Positions 21,601-31,721 of a stretch of DNA of 64,000 bases are shown one piece after another. Below the pieces are notes generated by a model. That model did not search any database and was not told the origin of the DNA. It saw nothing but the letters and a program-made list of their open reading frames with translations. The position numbers were made by a program, and so were the translations under genes. Origin of the DNA: Isoetes taiwanensis (taxonomy: Eukaryota > Streptophyta > Lycopodiopsida > Isoetales > Isoetaceae); contig JAJEKV010000028.1 in NCBI GenBank assembly GCA_021234155.1, positions 9,006,134 to 9,070,133 of the forward strand. The letters are read 5' to 3'. Position 1 is the first letter of the stretch. Each line of letters starts with the position of its first letter.

Positions 21601-23139
21601 TCTTTGGAACCAATGGCGAGGAGAACAATGAAGCCGTCTCGACACTCTAAAAAAAAAAAATATTATTGTAGAGGTCTTGACACTCCAAAGAAAAACAGTT
21701 GTAGACAAGGTGCAGAGAAGGTACCAATTCTAAAGCCAATGCCACATCATCGGACCGAACTTGAAATGTTGTTTTCAAATGGTAAGTCAAAAACTACTTA
21801 TTGCATTTATTTATTGCATGTTCATACATTTTTTATTATTCGAGAAACAGAGGAAACTAGTGGATCTATGGCCTTAGTTGGAACTACAATCGAAAAGATT
21901 GAAGAATCATGTAAGACAGGAACATATACAACCGGGTAATCAAGAAATTTTAGTGGAGAATGTAGCTACGGATATGAAGCGGTGGTTGTGGTGAAGCAAG
22001 AGAAGGAGGAATCGAGGATAGAACGGTACGGATAGTGGTGTGAAGCGAGAAAGAGTCAAGAAAAAGAAAAGATACAAAGGTGTCATGGCCAGCTAAAAGA
22101 GAACTAGAAGCCGGACATCGGTTGAGCATAATTGGATTAGTAAATATGTGTTTTATGCTAGTTACCATTGATGCTTGGTTTTAAAGTGACATGGATAACC
22201 TTCGGACAATGGTTCCATTCTATCCGTTCAAAATTTGAACCTCTGATTAAGGTCACGAAATATTGTGTGGAGACATTGTTTAAAGATAGGCACATGTCTA
22301 ACAGACATTTAGACATATTCGAAAGGTAAGTGAGCAGCACATTGACATCCAAATGGTGAGATGTCTTCTTTTTCTTCCCTTCAGAAAACTTTTTGACTTA
22401 TCGGGCAGCATTTAAAAGATTAGCCCTGGATGCTAATAGTATGGGACAGTCAGGCAGGAGTGCAGTTGAGAAAGGGCTACAAGGCATTGTTGTTAGTAAA
22501 TGCCAGTATATTATGGTTCCAGTTCAAGGTGAGGACCCCTCCCATCATGTTTTGGTGATTTTTATTTTAGAGTCTGCAAAAAATTGCAGTACCACCTCAA
22601 TGGCTTCTCCTGTTGAACTCCATGACTGGTATAACAGTGGACAGCAAACTCCTAAATATGTGAGCATTTTCTTTCAGTATATGTACCACTGCTGCTTGCT
22701 TAAATCTTAGTTGCATGTTCTCATTTGTGTGTGCAGGCTTCATAGGGATGTCATCACATATCTAACCAACTCTAGCTCACGTAGAGTTGAATTATATGTG
22801 AAGAATGCAGTGAAGAAGGAAACTATTCCAGAGGTTCCACAACAACCAGATAATGTAAGCTGCGATCTTTATGTGATGGCCTTTATGCAAGCTTTTGTGG
22901 ATGCCCAAGTGAATTCTAAAAGCATGGTGAGTTGTTCTTATATTTCACATAAATCCTTTGGGATGTTTTATTATAGCGGATCTTAATTCTTGTGTTTGTT
23001 GCAGTTTTCATCAACATGGTTCGACAAGGATTTTGCACTTGGCAGAAGAAATGTATTAATAAAAGCCATGATTGAATATGGTTTGAGAAGAAGAGATGAG
23101 ACAAAACAAGTTGTCACTGGGCAGAAGAGTGGTAGTTAA
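21601..23139 (+). pseudogene. Spliced Ulp1-like (C48) cysteine protease gene in element 2
   Basis: Likely exons: 21601-21781 (basic; donor GTAAGT), about 22187-22325 (TWITFGQWFHSIRSKFEPL, DRHMSNRHLDIFE; donor GTAAGT), 22385-22628, 22737-22926 (donor GTGAGT) and 23005-23139 (stop TAA). A donor GTATAA at 22629 keeps frame into LHRDVIT, whereas the GTGAGC at 22660 does not. Ulp1 peptidases cut SUMO-like tags with a His-Asp-Cys triad and an oxyanion Gln. Seen here are SHHVLVIFIL with the His, and VPQQPDNVSCDLYVMAFM with Gln and Cys; the Asp is unclear. The frame does not carry from exon 22187-22325 into the next without a one- or two-base change. C48 proteases occur in several plant transposon families. 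The assignment is by motif only. Confidence 0.65.
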
Positions 23140-23332
23140 ACTCATTCCAACTTATGGAATTTAAAGCTAATTGACTATTGTACTTTGAAATTTATTTGAA
23201 TAAGAAATTGTTTGCAACGCTTTAATTTCTATCAAGGGTTAAAAACTAGAATTAGTTTAGACTTTCTGTCTTATCCTTAGGCTTGGTCAGGTTAGATGTA
23301 TGGCTAACCTAACTGCCCTGGATTACTTACAG

Positions 23333-24073
23333 GGCTTATTATATTTGATCTCCAAGGCATTTTGGGTTACTATTGTAAATCAGCACCCAGTGACTATAAT
23401 GGCACTCAAGTGCCAATCCAATTACCTGATGGAGTCTTCTTTTGTCGTCCATTGTCGAAATCATTGTTGTACTGGTGTTCCAACCATTGGGATTTGGCTG
23501 TTTGGTCAGATCTTCCCTTGGATGTTCTGACAGCCATTGTAGACAAGTTGTATGAGCAAGGCATACCAAGATTTAAATTCATTTATGGTGGCAATAGATG
23601 TTGGACCCTCTTCTTAGAGGTCAATGATGGGATAGACATATTATTTTTTCCCTTTGGATATCCACTCCTCAAGTATCCGAATCACGGAAATAGATGTGTT
23701 ATGATTCTTGACCTTCCTTTCAAATGTATCTTCAATGAGGGTTGCTCTTCGCATACCAAGATGGCATCGTGCCTTCGGTGAAGACAAAGATTTGTGTTGG
23801 CTATTTGACTGGTTTGTAGGCTTGAAGAATGCAAATGACTTTACCACTTATGTCTAAGAGCATCAATTTGATACTTCTCGTGCATACAATGACATAGTAG
23901 TGAAATGCATAAAATCTCAATATGGTGAAGACATTGATAGTTTATGGAGATTTTGCAATAGAGGTTGCTTGCTAATTAAGAAGCCTAGCATCACAGTGAA
24001 GAGATTCACAATAATAGAAGAATCTAGTGAAGATGATGAAGGTGGGGTACAAGATGAGTGTGCTGGTACATAA
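23333..24073 (+). pseudogene. B2-type FCP1/NIF-like domain of element 2
   Basis: After an acceptor TTACTTACAG the frame reads LIIFDLQGILGYYCKS, PDGVFFCRPLSKSLLYWC, NHWDLAVWSDLPLDVLTAIV, then FIYGGNRCWTLFLEV and CVMILDLPFKCIFNEG. This is the same order of blocks as the FCP1-like domain of B1 (DLNGVLV, IFRPEAVFF, VVIWSS, LLLDDSLYKS). The frame ends at 23781; a change near 23760 lets it continue as WHRAFGEDKDLCWLFDWF and FDTSRAYNDIVVKCIKSQYG to a TAA at 24071, with one internal stop at about 23857. The HAD motif is DLQG, so the second catalytic acid is missing. The block follows the Ulp1-like gene by less than 200 bases and may be a later exon or a separate gene. Confidence 0.65.
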
Positions 24074-24405
24074 GATAGCAAACAAGTCGAGGACACGGGC
24101 ACATCTTCGTGTATGTATCGAACTTAGGTAATACAATTATGCTTAGATGTTGTATGTTGTAGAGCTTTTGCAATACAGACTGTATGTACATAACTTAGGT
24201 AATACAGTTAAGCTTTCACATGATATACTAATAATTTTGTATGCATTGTAGATGTAAGGAATGATCTACAAAACAAATGTCAAATTCTTCAACCAGCTGA
24301 AGTAGATCTTCAACCAACTGATATAGAAGAAACAAATCTAAGTTCCCAATATCTTTGGCCGGGGACTAATCCAAGGTCGAATACCATGCTTTCGAGCTTT
24401 GGGAA

Positions 24406-24687
24406 ATGGTTGAGAGGATCAGTGATTTAGATACTCGAAGCAATTTGCTAAATCTACTTGCAGTCCAAGGTTTACTACATAATCCTTGGGGGAGACCATC
24501 CTTTGCAGAAGTAGTTGATCAGCCAATAGGGTGGACCGGCCTTCCAATAGCCAGAGAATGCCCAACAGCAAGTGCTACTGCTGTAGCACATGTAAATCCT
24601 GAAATCCGTTGGAAGAAAGGCTTGCATGATGCAATAGTACTGAGATATTATGTTCCAAATGACATAGTGATTAGGCCTGCTTCTTAA
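24406..24687 (+). CDS. Hypothetical protein, 93 residues, in element 2
   Basis: ATG at 24406 opens a frame ending TAA at 24687. It reads RISDLDTRSNLLNLLAVQGL, NPWGRPSFAEVVDQP, WTGLPIARECPTASATAVAH and RYYVPNDIVIRPAS. Composition is that of a folded protein and there is no matching strong frame on the other strand. It lies between the FCP1-like segment and the 3' end of A2, on the B2 strand, and may be the last exon of that unit. No family is recognised. Confidence 0.45.
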   Translation: MVERISDLDTRSNLLNLLAVQGLLHNPWGRPSFAEVVDQPIGWTGLPIARECPTASATAVAHVNPEIRWKKGLHDAIVLRYYVPNDIVIRPAS

Positions 24688-24891
24688 GTTATTAAGTGTG
24701 TACACTTCGTACTATTTGCTTCGAAATATAATTATGTGTACCTTTTGCACTTGTCTACAATTTGAACTTCAACATGTTCCATGCTATATTTTACAAACCC
24801 GGTAGTTCACCTGCGGTACAAACCACTTTGCAAATTCAATTCAATTCAAAAAGTAACACAATACAAAGCACTGCAAATTCAAAGCCTTCAC

Positions 24892-27877
24892 CTAATCCAA
24901 GGCATCCACCATTTCGGGAAGACTTCCTAGCAACATCTCATGCACATCATCAGACAATGCAAAAGCTGCACTAGCACCTTTAATCCTGTGATTTATCTTC
25001 TTCATGGAAAATTTAGCTCCAATAACAGACTCTACTAGTACCAATACTTCTCTATCATCCAACAGCTTATATTTGTTATGGCAACTTGGCAATTTCTGAT
25101 AATAGTAAGCTGATATGACTGTGTCACCTGCATGATGCTCATTCTTGTAATCATCAATGACCGTTTGATCCAATACATGCTTTTCTCTAGTGCAAGCAAG
25201 AACATAGTATGGCACATCTTCCTCATTACCAAGAAGAGCAAAAGAAGCAAAATCACCAAACTGTATCACATCATGTAACTCCTCTACCTCATTTGCAAAC
25301 ATTGCAGTTTCTGATTCCAATTCTGTACCTTCAGCATGTGCACATGGGACTAGCTTCTTCAATGTCCACTTTCCACAGTGTTGAATAGACTCACATGCAC
25401 GCCATTCAAAGTTTATGCGAGCCTTTGCAAAAACAAGATAGTGGTCTAACCATCAGTAAGGTTGGGTCCTCCGGACTTATGGAAGATACACAGTGCCAGC
25501 TTTGGACACTAGGAAGGGGTTGCACATCAAATGGCTTTGACCTGTCAATCTCAGCCTCCTTCACTTCCCAATACACTCTACGAACTTGAGATTTCTTGTT
25601 TCTCAAAACAACACAGGCATCATGAGCGCCCTTTATTTCAATCCCATGCTCTCTTCTTTGCTCACTGGCCAAGAGTTGCTTGGCCTTGGCAACATCTCCA
25701 TCATGTTCCCCCTTCCCATGCCCTGATCCGAAGAAATTCCATTGTACACGAATGCCATGCTGACAATGGTACCTGCATATGAAGTAGAATGATCTTCTGG
25801 ATTTGAACTGAGCAGCACAACCATCTGACCACACGAGATGATACCGCATGTGAGATCCTCCATTCTCTTTCAACCACTGAAGATGAAGTTGAAATGTATG
25901 TTGTACAAAATGTGTGTCATGACTTCTATCATCAGAAACATATAAGTGAACATTACCATTTACCTTGAAGAGAGTGATGTGTACCAAAATAGTGATCTAG
26001 TCTGCATTCCAATGTTCAGACTGCACTTCTTTGAAGGGCTGCAATGTGTAATTTTCTGCAAAGTCTACTACTGATATCACAGAATCATCTCTTAGACTCT
26101 GAATGCTTCTCCTAAATTCCTTGCTCTGCCAATGAGCTGCAAAGTTGTGATGCACAAACTTTTTCATGTGATCAAACATGGCAGATAGCATGAAAGGAGC
26201 ATCTGTTTGCTTCTCCACCAATCTTAGTCTTCTAGAAGTGCCCTTCCTTGACTTCTCGTCCATATAACATGATAAGCACGCCATTTAACATCATCTTCAT
26301 TATTCGTCGGTCTCTTTTTGGACATAAGGGAATCTTTTGCTTACCACATTTTTCACAATCCCCTTATGCGCCAGATTGTGCCATTCTTCCCTTTCCTCTT
26401 TTTGGCAAACCATTTCTCTCCAAAGAGTGCTAACATTACAAAATGTAAGCTTTTGTGCCTGACAAACCCCATCATGTGTACCAACAGCACATACATCACA
26501 ATTGCAACTGCAATTTATGTGAAACTTCAGCCTCATAGAGTTGAAAGCTTTTCTGAAATTCTCTGCTTATTCATGCTTGACACAACAGCAAGTGTTTCTC
26601 TCCTTCAATTTCCTTATGCAACTTGGTTTCAGGTATTCGAACATTCTAATACCAACATCTGCATCTGGATTCTCCTCCATAAACTGCTCATACAGCTCAG
26701 CCTGCACATTGCAAAAGAAAATAGGTAAGTTAAAGAAGACTGTGAATTGAATACCTTACATATCCAGTACATAAGTAAGAAATACTATGTATACCAGTAC
26801 ATATCAGTTGTACATGTAAAAAGATTTGATTGAATCTATGTACAGTAGATTATGTATAGTATCACATCCTTACACTATGTACATATATATCACATAATAT
26901 ACATGAAATACTTCCAAGAGCAAGTAGATGACCCCATAAACCTCATTTACATGTATAATACATTAAGTAAAACAGACCGAAAAGGCTACATCAAAGCAAG
27001 TAAACTAAGATTGGCAAAGGAGTTCACTTCTGGCACATTTAATCTTACATCCTTACACTATGTACATATATATCACATAATATACATGAAATACTTCCAA
27101 GAGCAAGTAGATGACCCCATAAACCTCATTTACATGTATATCTGAAGAAGCAAAAAACAGGACCAAAAAGGCTACATCAAAGCAAGTAAACTAAGATTAG
27201 TAGAGGAGTTCACATATGTGCATGAAAATGTACATGAAAACAACAAAGAAACTGAAATGTAATAGTTTCTTTGACAAAAGCTTTAATATCGAGGAATGTC
27301 AAGATTTGGATTGCCTCGCTTCTTTTTTTTCCTCATCCCATCCCAGTACTTTGGTGAAACCTTGGTGTTGTTAAGCCAGAATGGATGACTTTTAGCTTGG
27401 TTTCTTCATCCAAGCGATCGGATCTAGCCTTCACGCCGCCGCTAATGCCCAAATGTTTGAACCAGCAATTGCCATTCTCTTTCTTCTGTTAGCAGCATAT
27501 GAAAGATTTCGGGGATGGCATTTGAGCATCTTGCAAGCAATTCCCTTTTGCTTCAAATCACCATTTCCCCCCACAACCATTGATAAAACTGAGTGCTTGG
27601 CAGCCAATTTATCACCACTATTAGAGCATTTTACCTCTTCCAATCCATCTTTAAGGTTTTCTAAAATTGCATGCTTGACCACTGCTTGTGAAGGCAACCC
27701 AATCACAGGTTCAAAAAGCTCCAATAGCCTGTGATCTTGCAAGAATCTAGAAGCAAATAAGTACCTTTGATTAGGAGCCGGAGATTGACTTCTTTTCTCA
27801 TAACAAGAACTTGACATTTTGCACACTTGGTCCTTATTTTTTGGTAACATACCTTGAGGATGTACTACCCTTTTCAA
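24892..27877 (-). pseudogene. A2: DDE-like transposase of element 2
   Basis: Reading leftward: N-terminal segment 27877-27431 (NRRKRMAIAG corresponds to FRRRKRMDSM of A1); after a frame change FWLNNTKVSPKYWDGMRK (about 27392-27340), matching FWTENTRVSP; then 26700-26540 (EENPDADVGIRMFEYLKPS, RKLKERNTCCC), NCSCNCDVC, VVDFAENYTLQPF (about 26085-26045), VSDDRSHD, VWSDGCAAQFKSRRSF (about 25833-25785), SGHGKGEHDG (about 25725-25695) and a C-terminal region ending at 24892. It is better kept than A1: the acidic blocks are contiguous apart from one nonsense codon at about 25998-25996 (WNAD-stop-ITILVHITLF). A frameshift near 25420-25436 precedes EWRACESIQHCGKW. The gene starts about 300-500 bases from its end of the element. 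Probably defective, but close to whole. Confidence 0.85.
26864..27220. repeat. 181-bp tandem duplication in an A2 intron
   Basis: Two copies start at about 26864 and 27045. Both have TCCTTACACTATGTACATAT, CATGAAATACTTCCAAGAGC, TAAACCTCATTTACATGTAT and GGCTACATCAAAGCAAGTAA. The copies are nearly identical, so the duplication is recent compared with the A1/A2 split. Confidence 0.9.
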
Positions 27878-27892
27878 TTTAAGCTATCATGC

Positions 27893-28090
27893 TCACGCCA
27901 TCTTCTTTTTCCCTTTCTCATCTCTCCCACTTTCGAAATCACTGCATGCCACCTGTTGTTTACTCTTCACAATTTTGAATTCACCAGATGCCATCTGATG
28001 TTTGCCACATTCAGTTTCAAAATCACCAGATTGCATGTTTTCCTGATCGCCACATTCAGTTTCAAAATCACCAGATTGCATGTTTTCCGA
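27893..28090 (-). other. Repeated-peptide first exon of A2 (probable)
   Basis: On the minus strand a 47-bp direct repeat encodes two copies of ENMQSGDFETECG separated by DQ, then MASGEFKIV and VACSDFESGRDEKGKK. A donor-like CAAG/GTATGT follows near 27852. It lies just upstream of the A2 N-terminal frame, so it may be its first exon; it could equally be an unrelated repeat. Confidence 0.4.
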
Positions 28091-28395
28091 TCACGGAAAA
28101 AAATCAAATTGTGTTCTACTTTCTTGGTTCGATCTGGGAATTTTCTTGGAAGGAAATTTTTCTGGAGGGAACTTTCCTGGAGGAAATTGGAGGGAGGAAT
28201 TTCCTCCAGGAGTTTCGCATCAACCGCCGGCCTCTACTCGTCATAATTACAAACAAACGGGAATTTTGCCCCTTTTTAAATATATAAGACAAAATTTATA
28301 CATGAAATAAGCACATTTAAAATCCAGCAACCCGTTCAAAAGTTTACATGAATTGCCCCCTAATGTATGACACCCTAACGTGCTTTTACCCAATT

Positions 28396-29857
28396 ACTCC
28401 CTCAACTTCCTTAAGTGCTTCAGTGTGTACACTCGGGTGCATGTTGTTTTTCCTGGCGGTGCTTTGTGTTTACAACCCGATCTTTGTGTTTACAACTTCT
28501 TCTATAGTTTCTTGGACAGCTTCTTGGACTGGTGGTGGTGGTTCTGCTGTTACATTCAAATCAGTCACAATTGACTGTACTCCTATAGGACTTTGCAGGT
28601 GTTGTGCATCTTCAAATGAAGCCAATGTCCTTCTTTGAACCATGTAGGGTGAGACCTCAATTGCAGGACGGATTAACACATCCTTTTTTGGTGTACTATT
28701 TGAAGCACCTGCAAGATGGCCAAAACCTAGCTCGTCAAATACACCCTTTGGCATCTTTCCAGGGCAACCATGAATACATTGTCCTCCTCTCAACAATGAA
28801 CAACAAGCTATATAATACTCATGTTGGCAATTCGATTGCTAAACTTAACCTGTAAGCTTTAGTGAATTCCAGACCATATCTTTGCCTAACGTATAAAATG
28901 GATCTTGCACTAACAACTTATCTCGTATAATAGTAGAGATGCTAAATGTTGCAGGAGTATCCATTTTCAGCTTCCACAAATTATTTATGTAGAAATAATG
29001 CGGAAGTCCTTTGTTCTTCTTCGAGAACTTTTAACCCCTCCTCAAGTTTGATTTTACATTTGACACGCTCATTAACGGATGTAGGGTTCATTGCTTTTTG
29101 TACCTTGTTCCCGTGCCAAGTTTCCATCTGGACGATCGCTCCAAATCTTTAATTTTCGCCTCCAACTCACAGGTTTGGATTAAGCTTGAACTCCCTCTGT
29201 TTTGTAGCCAAATCATTTGTGGCATGTCTTAAAGCTGTTCTCAACCTCTTCCAACATCATTTTACGTACTTCAAAGGCCTTCTCATTGCCTTTCAACTCA
29301 CTTCTTCTTGCTTCTAGATTCTTTGTGATAAGTAAAACTGATTTTCCAATCTCTGCATCTTTGCATTCTCTAAGGTTTTTATGTTTTCATCACATGCGCG
29401 ATCTCATTTGATCCAAATTTTGCCACCTTTGTCTTTGCCTTCATTTCAGGTTTTTCTAACATGTGCTACATTACGCCTCTGTTTTTACTTGTCTATTGTT
29501 GTGGTATCTTTGGCATTGCACAACAAATGCAGCCCAGTTTACTTTGTTCCTCAGGTGCAACTATTGATCTAGTGCAATTTTCAAACGCAAAAGCAAGGGC
29601 CAGTTGCTTTCTTACTTCTTTGTTGTGACAGTTCTTGTAGATTTTTTGGCAAGTGTTTCCAACTTCTCTTGAAGATGCTCCTTTGCACAGTGCCATTTTA
29701 TCTTTCCCTTGTTCAACTTCTTCGTCCAAACAGACTCCCAATCTCGATCCGTGACATTATTTTCCAACCAAGTTTCTTCCTCGTGGAGCTTCACCCCCGA
29801 ATTGCACAGACCTCTGATGCTGTGGAAATCATCCGCGCTCCATGCCGCCATCATCAA
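28396..29857 (-). pseudogene. B1, N-terminal part of the FCP1-domain gene, displaced by element 2
   Basis: The frame opens near 29855 (MMAAWSADDFHSIRGL) with LHEEETWLENNVTDRDWESV and WTKKLNKGKIKWHCAKEHLQ, then reaches a stop at 29612 that overlaps a donor-like AA/GTAAGA. Further frames continue downstream: a Leu/Lys-rich, coiled-coil-like stretch at about 29460-29200, and 28796-28470 with PGKMPKGVFDELGFGHL, DVLIRPAIEVSPYMVQRRTL and PPPPVQEAVQETIEEVV. Near the element 2 junction a frame reads MHPSVHTEALKEVEGV and continues directly into LDEGNLGEF on the far side of the insert. It is the 5' half of the gene whose FCP1-like domain is at 17652-18865. Its start is about 145 bases from the right end of element 1. 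No family is recognised for this half. Confidence 0.6.
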
Positions 29858-30004
29858 CAGTCAAATACTGATCTTAGTTTTCGCGCCCAGGGAAAAGGAG
29901 GAAGAAGGGTGTGACGGGCTTCGACGTCCATGAAGTTTCAAAGACTTAAAGTGCTTAAACGCTTCGCCAAAAGTTGTACCCCACTCGCGATTTTACACCC
30001 ATAT

Positions 30005-30815
30005 GTGGGTGATGCTCACCTAAAGGACTTGATTTTTTGAGAATTAACAAGAATCTAATCAATAGGTTTCCTCTGGAATAAGATTTGGTTCCTTGAATAA
30101 GGTTTTCCAATTTTAATGCTTCAGAACATATGTTTATTGAAGAAAGAAGAATGCTGCAAGTTATGGCAATAAAATTAGTTGCTTTTTCATTAATATGTAA
30201 ACCATGACTCAAAACATGAATGTGTCAATGATGCGGGGTTCACGATTAAATCACTTAGTCGTAAACATGTAAATTTGAATATGCGGGATGTTGGTGGAGT
30301 ATTATTGCTTTCTTGAGAATCAATAATATGTTGTCAACTAATTATTCAATATTCACTCACCTTTTGGTCAGCCCATTGATATGAAGTGCACTATCTCAAA
30401 GATGTGCTAGATTAAGTTAAATTGTTGTGCACTCGAACTATGCTTTTGAGCTATCCATATCCGTACATGCCCTGCGGAAGTCCCCAATATCTAATTCGAC
30501 CAAGCAGACTGGAACTTTCAGTGCTAACTTTCAAGAAAGGCTCACATATATTTCATCGTCACTCCTGTGTGAGATGAGAAACGACTTTTTTTGCAGCTAG
30601 AGCATATTGAATAGCTTTTGCTCCAATGTGATTCCATTACCTACATATGTATAGCTAGCTTTAGCCTCTCAAACACTTGACTAGGCACGTTGTAGGCTTC
30701 CAAGATAGTCTTGCTAATACCGGCTTAGGCTCCTCCCAAGGTTGACCATCATGCTCCTAGATCACTTAACTTGGTCCTAGGTCTTCCAGGCTGAAGATTT
30801 GTCTGCACAAATCTT
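30005..30815. other. No recognisable gene
   Basis: DNA flanking element 1 on the right, AT-rich, without a domain-like frame or clear repeat. Confidence 0.5.
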
Positions 30816-30816
30816 A

Positions 30817-31190
30817 CTAGCTGTTACTTAGCCAAATCCCTAGCTCTACATGGTCGGGTCGGGATAGAAGATAACTGTCATCAATCGTCAAAATCTTCTC
30901 CATCATCATCCGTTTCCAATTCTGAGCCTCGAATAGATCTTTTATCTCTTCAGTTTTCTTTCTTATCACCACCTCGTGGACTCGAGTCCCCATCAGAACA
31001 TGGTTTCTTGGCACCATGGGTACAATCCCGAGTGAAGTGCCCAGGTTTACCATAGTTATAGCAATCAAAAGATTGGAATTCCCACTTGCCCAAACAGTTA
31101 GAATTTGAATCTTGTTGTTTGGAATCCTTTGTAAACTTTGAAGTTGTTTGGAATCCTTTGTAAACTCAGCTTTTGAAGTCATCATCTGGG
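30817..31190 (-). pseudogene. Retrotransposon gag fragment with zinc knuckle
   Basis: On the minus strand a frame reads GKWEFQSFDCYNYGKPGHFTRDCTHG. This is a CCHC zinc knuckle in which the second Cys has become Tyr (CYNYGKPGH where CxxCGxxGH is expected). Zinc knuckles bind nucleic acid in gag of Copia and related elements. Upstream on that strand a 29-base direct repeat (TTTGGAATCCTTTGTAAACT, at about 31117 and 31148) shows local slippage. No protease, integrase or LTR follows. A degenerate remnant. Confidence 0.65.
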
Positions 31191-31299
31191 ACTTGTATGG
31201 GACCTATATAGAGACTTTTGCGACCTTTTACGGAACTCGGATTGTGCTCAAGCGTTGTCAGTCTTATGAGCTAAAGCCATTCACTACCACCCCAATTCT

Positions 31300-31721
31300 G
31301 GGTCCACACCTAAAAATAACAGTAATAAGAAGACCACATGTCGTTGTTCCAAAAAATCTACACGTGGTTATGTGGAGGTGTAGTTTATTAAGGAGGCGGT
31401 GTAGTTTTTTTTACGGAGCTATAGTTTCTTTTTTTTTTGAAGGTGTGGTCTTTTTTTGAGGTGTCGTTTTTTTTAAAAGAAGTGTTGCTTTTTTTTTGAG
31501 GGGGTGTTGTTTTTTGAGGGGTAGTTTATAACTAGGTGTAGTTTTAAGTAGTTGTTTTTTTTATGGAAGTATAGTTTTTTGAAGTGTGGTTTATAAGGAG
31601 GTGTAGTTTTTAGGTGGTTGTTTTTAAATGAAGTATGGTTTTCTGAAGTGGTGTGATTTTTTTAATTGAGGTGTTGTTTTTGAGGTGTCATTTATAAGTG
31701 GGTGTAGTTTTTAAATAGCTA
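31300..31721. repeat. AT-rich tandem array (GTGTGGTTT / GTGTAGTTTTT family), left part
   Basis: Irregular units of about 30-45 bases such as GGTGTAGTTTTTAAGTGG, GAAGTATGGTTTTTTGAAG and GTGTGGTTTATAAG. The Helitron at 31722-35633 interrupts it; it resumes at 35634 with the expected next bases of the unit. It begins near TTCTGGGTCCACACC at about 31297. Confidence 0.85.

Larger units (their letters stand above)
18870..28391. mobile_element. Element 2: same transposon family, nested in B1 of element 1
   Basis: Left end GGGTAAAAGCACGTTAGGGTG matches the right end exactly when the latter is read inward (28391-28371); similarity then fades over another 50 bases or so. AATT lies outside each end (18866-18869 and 28392-28395), a 4-bp target duplication. 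Joining the flanks with a single AATT gives one continuous minus-strand frame (..KEVEGV-I-PLDEGNLG..), which confirms the ends. Gene order is the reverse of element 1: B2-type genes on the plus strand from the left, transposase A2 on the minus strand from the right. Length is 9522 bp. Confidence 0.9.
8089..30000. mobile_element. Element 1: two-gene DNA transposon (possibly Sola-like), host of two nested insertions
   Basis: The ends are inverted. The left starts GGGTGCAAAATCG..GGGTA and the right, read inward, starts GGGTGTAAAATCG..GGGGTA; both continue into related sequence with an AAGTGCTTAAA or AAGCACTTTAA motif. ATAT flanks both ends (8085-8088 and 30001-30004), a 4-bp target duplication. 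The transposase gene A1 runs inward from the left and the second gene B1 runs inward from the right. Removing the CACTA insert (8965-13494) and element 2 (18870-28391) leaves about 7.9 kb. The 4-bp AT-only duplication and this transposase type recall the Sola superfamily, but that name is a guess needing a search. Confidence 0.82.
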
